Source: FEN-1350 sp964386005
Lineage (GTDB): Bacteria; Planctomycetota; Phycisphaerae; Sedimentisphaerales; Anaerohalosphaeraceae
Direction: 5' to 3'
DNA length: 64,000 nucleotides
Assembly: GCA_964386005.1 (NCBI GenBank)
Contig: CAYLSB010000002.1
Coordinates: 83,838-147,837 of the forward strand
Positions within the stretch are counted from its first letter, which is position 1. Every line of letters begins with the position of its first letter. Below, piece by piece: positions 54,807 through 63,568 of the stretch. Under the pieces are notes generated by a model. That model saw only the letters and a list, made by a program, of their open reading frames with translations, did not search any database and had not been told where the DNA came from. The translations under genes and the position numbers were made by a program.

Positions 54807-56180
54807 ATGAAACGAAATCATCCCGTTCCTGTAACCCGGCGTCAATTCCTCCTGCGATCCGCTGCCGCGGCGGGCAGTCTCGGTCTTCCCGCCATCCTGC
54901 CATCGTCGGTGTTGGGTCAGGCCGATTCGCCGGCGCCGTCCGATCGCATCGGACTGGGTGTCATCGGTCTGGGGATCCAGGGAACAGGAAACATGCGGGC
55001 GTTTCTCGGTAACCGAGATGTCCGTGTCGCGGCCGTATGCGACGTTCACCAAACCCAGCTCCAAAAGGGCAAACACGTCGTGGACGAATGGTACAGCAGC
55101 CGGGACTGCGCGGCATTAAAGGATTTCCGCGAACTCATCGCCGGCAACGATATCGACGCCGTGCAGATCACGGCCCCCGACCACTGGCACCCTCTGATCG
55201 CCATCGAAGCCGCCCGGCATAAAAAACACATGTACTGCGAAAAGCCGATCGGGTGGAGTTTCCGTGCCGCCAAGGCCGTTCAAAAGGCCGTACATGATAG
55301 CAGTGTCGTCTTTCAATTCGGAACCCAACAGCGATCCGGCGGATTTTTCCGCCAGGCCTGCGAACTCGTCCGCAACGGCAAGATCGGCCAACTGAAAACC
55401 ATCCTCGTCGGCGTACCCGGCAGTTGGACCTGCTCCAAACAGCCGACCGAACCGGTCCCGCCGGAACTGGATTACGAAATGTGGCTGGGGCCGGCGCCGA
55501 TGGCGCCCTATTGTTACGAGCGTTGCCGTCCCTATACCGATTCTCCCAAACCCGGGGGCTGGGGCGGCTGGAGTATCTGGTATTGCATCTCGGATTATTG
55601 CCTCGGCATGATCGGTAACTGGGGCGTTCACCATCTCGACATCGCCCAGTGGGGCAACAACTCCGATCTGTCCGGCCCGACGGAAATTGAAGGCACGGGC
55701 GTTTTCCCGCAGGATATGCTCACCGACTGCGCCACAAGCTGGCAGGTTCAGAATCGTTACGCTAACGGTGTGATGCTGATCCACATGGACGATGGAACCG
55801 CCCAAAAGCATCCGCAGCAAGTCGCCGGCTACGGCCATGGCGTGTTATTCATCGGTGCCGAGGGCTGGGTCCATGTCGATCGCGAGCGGATCGACGCCAA
55901 TCCAAAATCGCTGATCAAGGTCAAGCCCGGACCCAATGATATCAAGCTTTTCAAGAGCGATAATCACCACGTTAATTTTATCGATGCTGTTAAAGGCCGA
56001 ACTCAATCCGCCGCGCCGATCGATATCGCCGTCCGTTCCGATACGCTATGCAATCTCGAACAGATCGCCATCAAGCTCAAACGCAAATTACATTGGGACC
56101 CGACCCGCGAAACCTTTGTCAATGATGACGAAGCGAACCGGATGTTGGACCGGCCGATGCGGTCCCCGTGGAAAATCTAA
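54807..56180 (+). CDS. Tat-exported Gfo/Idh/MocA family oxidoreductase
   Basis: Residues 1 to about 38 are a twin-arginine signal: TRRQFLLRSAAAAGSLGLPA. The Rossmann motif IGLGVIGLGIQGTGNMRAFL follows, then the family CEKPIGWS and ITAPDHWHPLIAIEAARHKK. The 457-residue length with an added middle segment (WSIWYCISDYCLGMIGNWG) is typical of the exported Planctomycetes-type members of this family. The Tat route means it folds with its cofactor before export to the periplasm. GGAG precedes the ATG. Confidence 0.87.
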   Translation: MKRNHPVPVTRRQFLLRSAAAAGSLGLPAILPSSVLGQADSPAPSDRIGLGVIGLGIQGTGNMRAFLGNRDVRVAAVCDVHQTQLQKGKHVVDEWYSSRDCAALKDFRELIAGNDIDAVQITAPDHWHPLIAIEAARHKKHMYCEKPIGWSFRAAKAVQKAVHDSSVVFQFGTQQRSGGFFRQACELVRNGKIGQLKTILVGVPGSWTCSKQPTEPVPPELDYEMWLGPAPMAPYCYERCRPYTDSPKPGGWGGWSIWYCISDYCLGMIGNWGVHHLDIAQWGNNSDLSGPTEIEGTGVFPQDMLTDCATSWQVQNRYANGVMLIHMDDGTAQKHPQQVAGYGHGVLFIGAEGWVHVDRERIDANPKSLIKVKPGPNDIKLFKSDNHHVNFIDAVKGRTQSAAPIDIAVRSDTLCNLEQIAIKLKRKLHWDPTRETFVNDDEANRMLDRPMRSPWKI

Positions 56181-56193
56181 CGAAGGCATTCTT

Positions 56194-56230
56194 ACAATAC
56201 GTGTATTGTCATTCCCGCGAAAGCGGGAAT
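56194..56230. repeat. Two adjacent hairpins, the second a dRS3-like short repeat
   Basis: ACAATAC-GT-GTATTGT (56194-56209) is a near-perfect palindrome, followed at once by ATTCCCGC-GAAA-GCGGGAAT (56211-56230). The second is the widespread small repeat that gives false reading frames containing CHSRESGNPE. Together they lie just after the oxidoreductase stop and may also act as a terminator. Confidence 0.7.
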
Positions 56231-56299
56231 CCAGAAACGACCGTTATCGGTTTGTATGGTTTTGGTAGAGATTTTAAACAAATTGATGGATCTGTAATC

Positions 56300-57676
56300 A
56301 TGAACTGTCGAATAGTTTTGACCATTATCGTAGCGGAGTTGTTATTGCCAACATGTATCAACGCCGCCGAAAATCCAGGCAACGCTCCGGCCGGAAAAGA
56401 ACAGCCGTTGTTCGTCGGCTGGGCATCAACCGACATCACTCCGCCAAAGCCGGTCGCGTTGATCGGACAGCTCCACAAACGAATCTCGACCGGCGTACTC
56501 GATCCCATTACGGCCACGGCGCTGGCCATCGAAACGCGAGGTGATTCGGGCGACAAAGAACAAGCCATCATGGTCTCGTGCGATCTTCTGTTTATCCAGG
56601 GCCCCATCCAGAAGCGGCTGCAGGAACGCATCCGAACACAGCTCGCTGATTTTGATGCCAATAAACTCTTCCTCAACGCCACGCATACGCATGACGGCCC
56701 CGGTTTCATCGACAGTACGTTCAAAGACCTCTACGATGTCAGCAACGATCCCGGTGTGATGAAGGCCTCCGAATACGCCGATTTCTTTCTCGATCGTGTT
56801 GCCAAAGCCGTCGTCCAGGCCTGGCAGAATCGAAAGCCGGCCGGAATGAGCTGGGCCATCAGCTTCGCCATGGTCGGCCGCAACCGGCGAGTCCATTACT
56901 TCGATGGAACGACGGTGATGTACGGCTCGACCAACTCCGCGAATTTCTCCAACCTCGAAGGATACGAAGATCATGCGGTCGATCTGTTGTTTTTCTGGGA
57001 TAACGACAATCAGCTCAACGGCCTGATCATCAACATCGCCTGCACCTCGCAGGAAACCGAAAACCTAAACGTGATCTCCGCCGATTTCTGGCATGACGTG
57101 CGTCTGGAGCTTCGCAAGCGATATGGAGCGGATCTGTTCGTCTTTCCGCAATGCTCGGCCGCGGGTGATCAATCGCCCCACACAACCTATCGCACCCAGG
57201 CCGAACAGATCATGGACAAGCGTCGTGGACTTTCACGACGGCAGGAAATCGCGCGTCGCATCGCCGACGCCGTGGATGATGTTTTGCCCCTGGCAAAGAC
57301 CGACATTCACAATCGCCTGATCTTTCGGAACTCGGTCGTCAAACTCGACATTCCCGAACATCAGCCGCCCGCTCTTCCCTTTTATGAAACCGATTCGGTC
57401 CATCCCATTGAGTTCCACGTTCTTCGTCTTGGCGATGTGGCGATGGCGACCAATCCGTTTGAGCTCTACCTCGATTACGGCACCCGCATCGAGGCCCGCA
57501 GCAATGCCGTGCTGACGATGCTGGTACAGCTATCCGGCGCCGCCTGCGGTTATCTGCCCACCGAAAAAGGCGTCAAAGGCGGCGGCTACAGCGCCGACAA
57601 ATTCATCGTCGGCCCCGTCGGCGGCCAGATCCTCGTCGAGGAAACCGTCAAACAAATCAACCAACTCTGGCCGTGA
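56300..57676 (+). CDS. Secreted neutral/alkaline ceramidase-like hydrolase
   Basis: The product (458 residues) starts with a Sec signal peptide (RIVLTIIVAELLLPTCINAA), then GWASTDITPPKPVALIGQL, the N-terminal hallmark of neutral ceramidase-like proteins. It keeps NATHTHDGPGF, the metal-binding His-x-His, and further on FPQCSAAGDQSPH. Planctomycetes carry many such proteins, whose true substrates are mostly unknown; amide or glycan hydrolysis is likely. Reading from 56168 would translate the dRS3-like repeat, so ATG 56300 is used. Its last 18 codons recur at 58674-58727. Confidence 0.82.
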   Translation: MNCRIVLTIIVAELLLPTCINAAENPGNAPAGKEQPLFVGWASTDITPPKPVALIGQLHKRISTGVLDPITATALAIETRGDSGDKEQAIMVSCDLLFIQGPIQKRLQERIRTQLADFDANKLFLNATHTHDGPGFIDSTFKDLYDVSNDPGVMKASEYADFFLDRVAKAVVQAWQNRKPAGMSWAISFAMVGRNRRVHYFDGTTVMYGSTNSANFSNLEGYEDHAVDLLFFWDNDNQLNGLIINIACTSQETENLNVISADFWHDVRLELRKRYGADLFVFPQCSAAGDQSPHTTYRTQAEQIMDKRRGLSRRQEIARRIADAVDDVLPLAKTDIHNRLIFRNSVVKLDIPEHQPPALPFYETDSVHPIEFHVLRLGDVAMATNPFELYLDYGTRIEARSNAVLTMLVQLSGAACGYLPTEKGVKGGGYSADKFIVGPVGGQILVEETVKQINQLWP

Positions 57677-57911
57677 TTGAAGACAAATCAAAATCCAACT
57701 TCGACTGACGAACAATCGCCCCCCTGAAAACCTTTCAAGACAGATCGAGATCCATTGTCTCTTTGGGGAAAAGGAAATCAAGCAACGCAAAAATCAAATC
57801 GAGCGGATTGTCAATGGAGAAATCACCGGAAAAGCGACCACCGAGGGTGTGAAATAAACTGTGTAAATGGTCTTGGAATTGAGATAGACTGGATAAACAG
57901 AAAGGAATTCC

Positions 57912-58157
57912 ATGGACCCGAAGACACAGGAACAGTTGATTGATGACCTTTTGAGGGATTACAAAGGTCCGGAAACATTTTGGGGCGAGACGGGTATTTT
58001 TGCCCAGCTCAAGAAGAAGATTATCGAGCGGACGCTCCATGCGGAGATGGACAACCATCTGGGCTATAGCAAGCACGATCCGAAGGGGCACCACAGCGGC
58101 AATTCCCGCAATGGCAAGGGCAAAAAGACGATTGTCGTTGTTCGAACAAAATCATAA
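57912..58157 (+). pseudogene. IS256-family transposase remnant (N-terminal fragment)
   Basis: The first 72 or so residues match the N-terminus of IS256-type transposases: LLRDYKGPETFWGETGIFAQ, HLGYSKHDPKGHHSGNSRNG. Full-length members have about 400 residues, and the DDE catalytic region is missing. The frame leaves IS256 similarity near 58135 and stops at 58157. AAGGAATTCC precedes the ATG. The terminal repeats could not be defined; a CTGTGTAAA string upstream (about 57857) resembles an IS256 end. The element is decayed and not mobile by itself. Confidence 0.82.
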
Positions 58158-58474
58158 CGATTCCCCTTAGTCATGTTTTGATCAAGACAAATTGAGTCTT
58201 TGAGATGGATAGTATCGTCTGTTTTTTCAGTTATCAGTTCCATTGTTCCATAGGGAGATTCCTTTCCATCTTCAATGGCTGTCATTGCATAGTTGAGTAT
58301 TTCCGTTCCTTCGGTCAAAGAAAATGAAAGTTTAGCCGAATCGAATCTAATATTTTCATCGAAAAGTGAGTTCGGATGTCTGGATTCAGAGGTACACCCT
58401 GTCAATGCTCCCATAAACCATAAAGAGACAAACAGAAGTGTAAAACCAGAGAAGATATTGTTTTTAGCCAACAT
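58064..58474 (-). pseudogene. Putative lipoprotein gene truncated by an IS256 remnant
   Basis: The first 38 residues form a lipoprotein signal (SGFTLLFVSLWFMGALTGC, lipobox LTGC). About 70 residues of soluble protein follow. From about residue 110 the sequence is the reverse-strand reading of the transposase fragment (FLPLPLRELPLWCPF), so the native 3' end is lost. GAGG lies at good distance before the ATG, and a promoter is present upstream. I do not recognise the family. Confidence 0.65.
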
Positions 58475-58537
58475 AAGTTTACCTCGAACTTAATTCACAT
58501 TGACATGGTTTAAGGTGCATTTTTTATTCTCTCGATA

Positions 58538-58566
58538 ATTCTATCCCTCTCCTCCCACTCAATCAA
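58538..58566 (-). promoter_or_regulatory. Sigma-70-type promoter of the truncated lipoprotein gene
   Basis: On the minus strand TTGATT (58566-58561) and TAGAAT (58543-58538) are separated by 17 bases. Transcription would start near 58531, about 57 bases before the ATG at 58474. Confidence 0.55.
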
Positions 58567-58673
58567 TAGAATAAATAGCTCTTATTACTCCTCTACCATC
58601 AACTCATCTGTACGATTAAACTTCTCCCTTGACGAGGGAAAGTGAGGTATATTCAAATCAGGGGTGGGAACGA

Positions 58674-58727
58674 GCGCAGGTCCTCGTCGAAGAAACCGTC
58701 AAACGCGTCAATGAACTTTGGCCGTGA
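58674..58727 (+). pseudogene. Remnant of a second ceramidase-like gene (last 17 codons)
   Basis: The stretch encodes AQVLVEETVKRVNELWP and a stop, closely matching the end of the gene at 56300-57676 (GQILVEETVKQINQLWP and stop). DNA and protein both differ in places, so this is a diverged paralog rather than a recent copy. A degenerate hairpin (TCCC-TTGACGA-GGGA, 58625-58639) sits shortly before it. Confidence 0.7.
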
Positions 58728-58753
58728 TCGGATTACACAAATCCCTCACGTTC

Positions 58754-59746
58754 TCATTTCTCCGCCGGTTTCGGCAGGAACGGGAACAATCGTCGCAATT
58801 CCTCCGCCGACGGGCGACGGCCGTACTCGCAGACTTCGAAGGCCTCGGCATAGCGAACCTGTTTGCCCGCCTCCTCGCCGTACAGCTCTATCAATTTGCT
58901 GCGATATCGGTTGGCAATATCGGCATTTCGTTCTCGCATCCATCCCTTCTTCAACTGTTCTTGTCGTTTTTTCAGGTCGGCATCATCCTTCGGAATCGAA
59001 CCGGGACCACCCTCGCAGCCGCCTTCGATGAACTGCGATACGAGTTTCGACAAGCCCTCCATCTTTTTGTCGATCACTGAATCAATGGAGACAACAACGT
59101 CCGGCTGGAAGGGATTGGGTTTTTGAAAATTGTCCGAAGCGTAAAGGAACACCGGATTTTTCTTCAGCGGTTTTATGTCCGGGCAAAAGAACGGGACCGT
59201 AACCATATACGCCGCATCCTGAACCAGAACACCGGTGTAACGATGATCCGGATGATAATCGTTCGTCCGCGGACCGATTACGATATCGGCATCCCAGGTA
59301 CGGATCAATCGCACGAAGGTTCTGCGATTATCGAGAGTCGGCTCGATTTCTCCGTCATGAATATCAAGCACCTGCGCGGTCGTCCCCATAACCTTAGATG
59401 CTTCCGCAACCTCGGCCGCACGACGGAGAGCCAGCGGTCCTCCGGCCGTCTGCCAGTGACCGATGTCGCCGTTGGTCGTAGAAACAAATTTGACATGATG
59501 TCCTCCCTGGCTCCACAGGCAACCCGTTCCACCGGCGTCAAGTTCGCAGTCGTCCGGATGCGCCCCGAAGGCGATGATCCGCAGCTTGCCGTCATCCGGT
59601 GGTGTTGTCTCCGCCGCCAGGGCCGCAGAGGTAACTGCCTCGACGGTCTTCGGCGCCGTGTCCATCGCCATCCGCGCAAAACCGTACGATCCCGCCAGAA
59701 TAATCCCGGTCAGAACTCCCCAAATATACCATCGTGTTCTAATCAT
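58754..59746 (-). CDS. Exported PIG-L family deacetylase
   Basis: The product (330 residues) has an N-terminal hydrophobic helix (YIWGVLTGIILAGSYGF) as signal or anchor. The zinc motif GAHPDDCELDAGG and the second motif NDYHPDHRYTG follow. PIG-L enzymes remove acetyl groups from N-acetyl-glucosamine-type sugars; this one acts outside the cytoplasm. The start at 59746 has AGGGAG at good spacing, whereas ATG 59752 directly abuts it. It is the last gene of an operon with the alpha-galactosidase and C45 genes. Confidence 0.85.
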   Translation of the reverse strand: MIRTRWYIWGVLTGIILAGSYGFARMAMDTAPKTVEAVTSAALAAETTPPDDGKLRIIAFGAHPDDCELDAGGTGCLWSQGGHHVKFVSTTNGDIGHWQTAGGPLALRRAAEVAEASKVMGTTAQVLDIHDGEIEPTLDNRRTFVRLIRTWDADIVIGPRTNDYHPDHRYTGVLVQDAAYMVTVPFFCPDIKPLKKNPVFLYASDNFQKPNPFQPDVVVSIDSVIDKKMEGLSKLVSQFIEGGCEGGPGSIPKDDADLKKRQEQLKKGWMRERNADIANRYRSKLIELYGEEAGKQVRYAEAFEVCEYGRRPSAEELRRLFPFLPKPAEK

Positions 59747-59793
59747 GGCCATCTCCCTTCATAATATCCATATAATCTATTATTTTCCTCATC

Positions 59794-62313
59794 CTATTTC
59801 CGTTGGTAGCGAATCAGCAAACTCGCGGCCTTCTTCGGAATCCGCAGTTCGAAATCCGACGTCAATTCCCGGCCGCTCAAAGTTTGTTTTTCCACGTTGC
59901 GAGCTTCGTCGATGAATTCAACCGTGTAATTCCCGGCGGGATTGATCGCGCGAAGATCCGCCTGCAAGACCGGATACGGACAATCGCTTCGTCGAAACGC
60001 CAACACAATACCCGCATCCAGATCGGCGCGATGAAGCTGCCAGGCCTGGAAGGCGTCGGGACCGAGACTAGCGCGGGTGAGCGGATAAAAATCGCCGTAC
60101 CAGTACTTCTGATTTTCCTTCACCTCCGCCAGCGCTGCGCGGGCGTCGTCCATCGAAAATTTCTCGTTCAGATAATCGAACTGCGTGATCGATCCGCCCG
60201 TGGCCGCGCTTCGCAGGACATACGGCTTCGGTTCCCACGCGCACGAAGTCGATAGCGGAACATACTGACTCAGGCCCAGACTCTGCACCTGGTCCCACTC
60301 CGCATGACCTGGCGAACAGCCGGTATCGCTCCGCCACAGCGTGACCGATCGCGAGATTGTTTCCAGATCGATCCGCCGTCCGCCGCTGCAACAGTTGTCG
60401 ATCCACAGGCCGGGATGCCGCGCACGCAATTCATCCCACATCGCATAGTGGCCTTCGACATATCGAATCTCCGTGATGCCCTGCCGATCAGGTTCATCGT
60501 TGCCGCGCCAGGAAATCAGCGGGTCCATGTTGAAATCGTTGCGATAAACATCCAGGCCGAATTCGGTGATCCGCTTGGAGAGCAACTCCGTCATCCATTT
60601 CCTTGCCGCAGGATCGTTCAGTTTGAACAGGCCTCCATTCGTGCCGCCAAAGACAAACTCCGGATTTTCGCGGGCGATCTGCGTCCCGGCCCCCACGCGC
60701 TCCGGCTCAAACCACAGAAGAAATTTCAGCCCCGCGCGATGACAGGCATCGCTGACGGGCTTGAGGCCGTTGGGAAAGCTGTTGGGTTTGCAGAACCAGT
60801 TTCCAACGCCGTTGGGAAAGCCGCCTTCGAACCACGCCGCATCGAACCAGTGCGTGTCGCAGCCGAGTTGACGGGTCGCGGCGACGGCGGCAATCTGTCC
60901 GGCCTCGGTGCTCCACTCCGGCCGGTTCCAACTGTAACGGTCAAAGCATTGCGCCGCGACCGGCAATCGCAGAGGTCGGCCGTTCATCTTCGGCACGTAT
61001 TCGAAAAGAAGCAGCCGGCGAAAACGATTGTGGGCCGTCGCGCGATCGCCTTTCCACGGCATCAGAAGAATCCGCGGGCTGCGAACTCGCTCGCCGGGAT
61101 GAAGTCGAAAGCGGGTCTTCTCCATTCCCGCCTGCAATAGCGTCGGGCCTGTGCCGGATCGTTCGATCCGCGCCGCCCATTGGCCGGACCAGCCGATTGC
61201 GGTGATCATTCCTTCGTCGCCATACTGGAGGTTAAAAAATGGGAATGTTCCGTTCGAAGACCTGCCGCCAACCGGCGCAAAGACGATGGGCTTGGCCGCT
61301 TCCAGAACGGATTCCAACTGCAAGAATGATTTTTCGCCGCAGACATCGCCGGTGATCTGATGCAGAACGACCGGCTTGCGATAATATCCCGTGCGAAGCC
61401 GCATATCGAGCGTCTGGATATTCTCGATAATCGGCGTGTCCTGCGTTCCGGTGTTCTCGAAATACAGCAGCCACTCGACCGCGGCGAAACGTTTGAACGC
61501 CGTAGCAACAGCGCTGACGCGCAAACCATTTTTCGGATCGGTCCACAGAATCGAATAGATCACGCGGGTCTTTTCTTCTTGCACTTCCAGCGATTGATTC
61601 CAATCCCTCAGCAGATCGCCGGATGCCGCTCCGTCATAAACGAATGAAAACGGCAATGGTTCGGCCAACAACGCCTGCGAACCTGCGTCGGCCCACAGTT
61701 CTTTTCCATCGCTCATGACGATTCGCGCGTCGGCCCAGTCGGCCTGATCATGCGCGGCGCCGTCGGCGGTGGTATCGACCTTCAGGGTGATATCTCGTAT
61801 ATCCGGAGGCAAATCAATGTTTATTGGAACCGGCGCCTCACCGCCTTTGACCGTCGGCGTGCGAACGACCTCCTTGCCGGCGATCACGACGCTGAATTGC
61901 ACCGATCCCCGCTGACCGCCGGTATCGTCGTTGTTGTCGATGCCGACGGAGGCCTTGAACGCTTTGGCTCCTGCGGGGAAGTGAAGCGCGATCTCGCTGT
62001 TGGCATGCGTGCCGAGGCCATGCTTGAAATCCTGTTGGCCGATCCGGATCGGCGTTTCAATGCACGACCTGCCGAACTGCAAAACGCTGTGATCCTGCCG
62101 CCGCAACTCCACCCGCAACATCGTATCCCGCGCGGAAGGAATCTTTCCGGCGAACGTACCGCCGGCCCAGTCGAGGACCGACCGGATTTCATCCGCGCCG
62201 GGCATGACGGAATCCTGCACCGGTTCGGCGGGAATATCGGCGTCGTCCATCGCAAAGACCGTCAGCGGAAAAACAAAAACACAGAGACAAACCAGGGTTG
62301 TGAATATCTTCAT
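59794..62313 (-). CDS. Secreted NPCBM-domain alpha-galactosidase (GH36/GH27-like)
   Basis: The product (839 residues) starts with a signal peptide (IFTTLVCLCVFVFPLTVFA). An NPCBM carbohydrate-binding region (KHGLGTHANSEIALHFPAGA) follows at about residues 95-215. A beta-sandwich and TIM-barrel catalytic region come next: DTHWFDAAWFEGGF, FLLWFEPERVGAGT, the nucleophile Asp in VYRNDFN, and the acid/base Asp in LWRSDTGCSP. It should cleave alpha-galactosides. AAAGGAGG precedes the ATG. It lies 22 bases after the C45 gene and 47 before the PIG-L gene. Confidence 0.87.
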   Translation of the reverse strand: MKIFTTLVCLCVFVFPLTVFAMDDADIPAEPVQDSVMPGADEIRSVLDWAGGTFAGKIPSARDTMLRVELRRQDHSVLQFGRSCIETPIRIGQQDFKHGLGTHANSEIALHFPAGAKAFKASVGIDNNDDTGGQRGSVQFSVVIAGKEVVRTPTVKGGEAPVPINIDLPPDIRDITLKVDTTADGAAHDQADWADARIVMSDGKELWADAGSQALLAEPLPFSFVYDGAASGDLLRDWNQSLEVQEEKTRVIYSILWTDPKNGLRVSAVATAFKRFAAVEWLLYFENTGTQDTPIIENIQTLDMRLRTGYYRKPVVLHQITGDVCGEKSFLQLESVLEAAKPIVFAPVGGRSSNGTFPFFNLQYGDEGMITAIGWSGQWAARIERSGTGPTLLQAGMEKTRFRLHPGERVRSPRILLMPWKGDRATAHNRFRRLLLFEYVPKMNGRPLRLPVAAQCFDRYSWNRPEWSTEAGQIAAVAATRQLGCDTHWFDAAWFEGGFPNGVGNWFCKPNSFPNGLKPVSDACHRAGLKFLLWFEPERVGAGTQIARENPEFVFGGTNGGLFKLNDPAARKWMTELLSKRITEFGLDVYRNDFNMDPLISWRGNDEPDRQGITEIRYVEGHYAMWDELRARHPGLWIDNCCSGGRRIDLETISRSVTLWRSDTGCSPGHAEWDQVQSLGLSQYVPLSTSCAWEPKPYVLRSAATGGSITQFDYLNEKFSMDDARAALAEVKENQKYWYGDFYPLTRASLGPDAFQAWQLHRADLDAGIVLAFRRSDCPYPVLQADLRAINPAGNYTVEFIDEARNVEKQTLSGRELTSDFELRIPKKAASLLIRYQRK

Positions 62314-62335
62314 CGTGTACCTCCTTTAATTAGTA

Positions 62336-63568
62336 TTACTTCGCCAGTTCCTTTGCCCGGTGAAAAACGGCTTTCATATCCAATTCGACAAATGTTCGTT
62401 CGTATGCGTTGAGCGGCCCGGTCTCGCCTTCAGCGCGGGCGTTGGCCGTCCAGATTTTCTGCGCCGTCAGATCGTACACCGCAACCTGCAGATTGCCCGT
62501 GCGAACGGCGGGCAAAATTTTTTCGATGACGACGGCGGCGTTGATGTTTCCGTAGTGGGCTTTCAATTGATCGTGCAGGGCCTGATCGTATTTGGGCACG
62601 TTCCACGACATGCCCCAATAGACGATATCTTCCAGGCGGGGATGCGTTTGCACGTTGGGTTCGAGATTGTCCCAGTCGAACACGTTGCACAGGGTTCGCG
62701 AGGTTTGCAGGGCCTTGACGCGGCCCTTTCGGCCGTCGCCGACGGCGTACATCAGACTCGTGGTGCGTTTGGCGTTCCTGACGCGGGCGATGGCGGAATC
62801 GAGATCGTCGTCAAATTGCAAAATGTCGCGCAGGAGGAACTGGAAGGGAATCCCGTCGAAGCTGTCGTTGGCCTGGTCGTAGTCGTCGCCGATCTCGGAG
62901 ATGGCCAGCGGAATCGAGCTGATGCCGGTGACCGATCCGACGACGCCGGCCCAGCCGATGTTGGCGAAGGGATGGCCCAGTGACGGATTATAGATAATAA
63001 TAGCCGGGAATCTTTGGATTTCGGCGCGGACATTGTAATCCAGCGCGCGAAGCTGAACCGTATGGCCGTCGGCGCCGGTGGCCTTTCCCCAGGCGCCGAA
63101 GAGACTGCAGTGCCATTCGCTGGCTTCGCCGATCATCTGGCAGCGAATGACCGTCTGCAGCGGAATATCGGCGCCTTTGGCCAGGCCCTGCATCTCCGCG
63201 ATGAAGTGAGGCGGGGTGTGGGGAAGCGTGGCCTTATATACCTCATCCAGGATATCCGGTTCGACTTCCATGGCCTTGCTCATCGCGGCGATGAGGTGAT
63301 CGCAGTGTTTCTGCACGGCATCCTTCAACAATCGGCCGTGCGCGGTTCCCATTTCTTCGGGTGTGCCCCAGACGTAGAGCAGAAACAGCGAGTCATCGCC
63401 TTCGCCGATGCGTTCGAGACGGCCGTGCGGAGCTTCGGCGACGAAAGCCGGATTGGCGGCAACGATACGGCCCTCGGCTTGGACGGCGACGGCCGATATA
63501 CAGATATACAGGATATTCATCATATATTTCATGTTGACGTTGCTCCCGGGTTTTTCCGTATTGCTCAT
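62336..63568 (-). CDS. C45-family autoproteolytic acyltransferase/hydrolase
   Basis: The 410-residue protein resembles the C45 NTN-hydrolase family (acyl-CoA:6-aminopenicillanic acid acyltransferase-like). Self-cleavage should occur before the conserved Cys in EWHCSLFGAWGKAT, exposing it as the catalytic N-terminal residue. VQLRALDYNV follows, as is usual. The N-terminus carries a short hydrophobic stretch (MNILYICISAVAVQA), so export is likely. The substrate is unknown; other C45 proteins act on amides. AGGAGG precedes ATG 63568. It heads the operon with the alpha-galactosidase. Confidence 0.8.
   Translation of the reverse strand: MSNTEKPGSNVNMKYMMNILYICISAVAVQAEGRIVAANPAFVAEAPHGRLERIGEGDDSLFLLYVWGTPEEMGTAHGRLLKDAVQKHCDHLIAAMSKAMEVEPDILDEVYKATLPHTPPHFIAEMQGLAKGADIPLQTVIRCQMIGEASEWHCSLFGAWGKATGADGHTVQLRALDYNVRAEIQRFPAIIIYNPSLGHPFANIGWAGVVGSVTGISSIPLAISEIGDDYDQANDSFDGIPFQFLLRDILQFDDDLDSAIARVRNAKRTTSLMYAVGDGRKGRVKALQTSRTLCNVFDWDNLEPNVQTHPRLEDIVYWGMSWNVPKYDQALHDQLKAHYGNINAAVVIEKILPAVRTGNLQVAVYDLTAQKIWTANARAEGETGPLNAYERTFVELDMKAVFHRAKELAK

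Noticed and set aside
56168..56299. N-terminal extension of the ceramidase-like protein
   Set aside because: It would translate a dRS3-like repeat (CHSRESGNPE) and hide the signal peptide; ATG 56300 is better.
57720..57850. A short plus-strand frame encoding an EKEIKQRKNQIERIVNG-like segment before the IS256 remnant
   Set aside because: No start codon or family match; it may be debris, but that cannot be supported.
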